This document shows, in pieces, positions 63,636-64,000 of a stretch of 64,000 nt of DNA. Every line of letters begins with the position of its first letter. Position 1 is the stretch's first letter. A model generated the notes under the pieces. It did not search any database. It saw only the letters and a list, made by a program, of their open reading frames with translations, and was not told the origin of the DNA. The translations under genes and the position numbers were made by a program. Origin of the DNA: Glandiceps talaboti (taxonomy: Eukaryota > Hemichordata > Enteropneusta > Spengelidae). Location: the NCBI RefSeq assembly GCF_964340395.1, contig NC_135553.1, forward strand, positions 4,272,001 through 4,336,000, written 5' to 3'.

Positions 63636-64000
63636 AACTCTGAGAAAGAAAATGATTGTATAATTCGAATTACATCAACTTTGTTAATACAGCCTTGTTA
63701 GAAGGTGAATGATTATTTTACATTCTTATATCGAGTTAAGTCAATTGGGCGGCGATCAACTAGACCAGTCCTGTATATTAACTAATAATACATGGCATGC
63801 AAGAACATCAAAGGAAGACGGCAATCAATAATAATTTGGTAAAATATTATCTATTAGAAAAGTCGTGCTTCACGTTATGACATTCTATGGTCAGTAATTT
63901 TGTTGATAAAACTCGGTAAAGACTGCATTGTATCTTATTTACCACCGAATGACGATGCCGCGTATAAAGATTTAAAGGCAATCTATTGATAGTGTACGTG

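Overview
The window looks like nuclear DNA of an invertebrate animal. It is AT-rich, crowded with long microsatellites ((CT)n, (CATA)n, (GTCT)n, (TA)n), and has animal genes with GT-AG introns of up to about 30 kb. The proteins are clear bilaterian families: Fringe, heparan sulfate 3-O-sulfotransferase and FBXL16. A decayed CR1/L2-like LINE and frequent ACATGTA motifs would suit a marine lophotrochozoan or a non-vertebrate deuterostome, but the sequence does not settle the phylum.

Layout. 1-10539, minus strand: the first coding exon of a Fringe-type glycosyltransferase (9946-10539) and at least 9.9 kb of its first intron; the rest of the gene lies off the left edge. 14915-16459 (minus) and 19620-20996 (plus): two single-exon, head-to-head paralogous heparan sulfate 3-O-sulfotransferase-like genes, about 3.2 kb apart. 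A 5'-truncated LINE (about 18560-19490) ends only about 130 bp before the second start codon. 24689-58669, plus strand: a complete FBXL16 orthologue of three coding exons (24689-25908, 56415-56563, 58521-58669) separated by introns of 30.5 kb and 2.0 kb, predicted to encode 505 residues. 58670-64000: 3' untranslated and intergenic DNA with no recognised gene.

Function. Fringe and the two sulfotransferase-like proteins are predicted type II Golgi membrane enzymes that modify glycans, on Notch EGF repeats and on heparan sulfate respectively. FBXL16 is an intracellular F-box/leucine-rich-repeat adaptor. Nothing shows that the four genes act as one system; the only real cluster is the sulfotransferase pair.

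The less ordinary signals are these. Both sulfotransferase paralogues share unusual cofactor-loop residues, including Cys where the 3'-phosphate-binding Arg normally sits. Both carry the 8-bp palindrome TTACGTAA about 40 bp upstream of their ATG. Three foldback (hairpin) elements lie at 95-448, 21460-21722 and 57426-57604. All G:C homopolymer runs of 8 or more that I found in introns are C-rich on the sense strand. I found no convincing new multi-gene system, CRISPR array, rRNA or tRNA gene.
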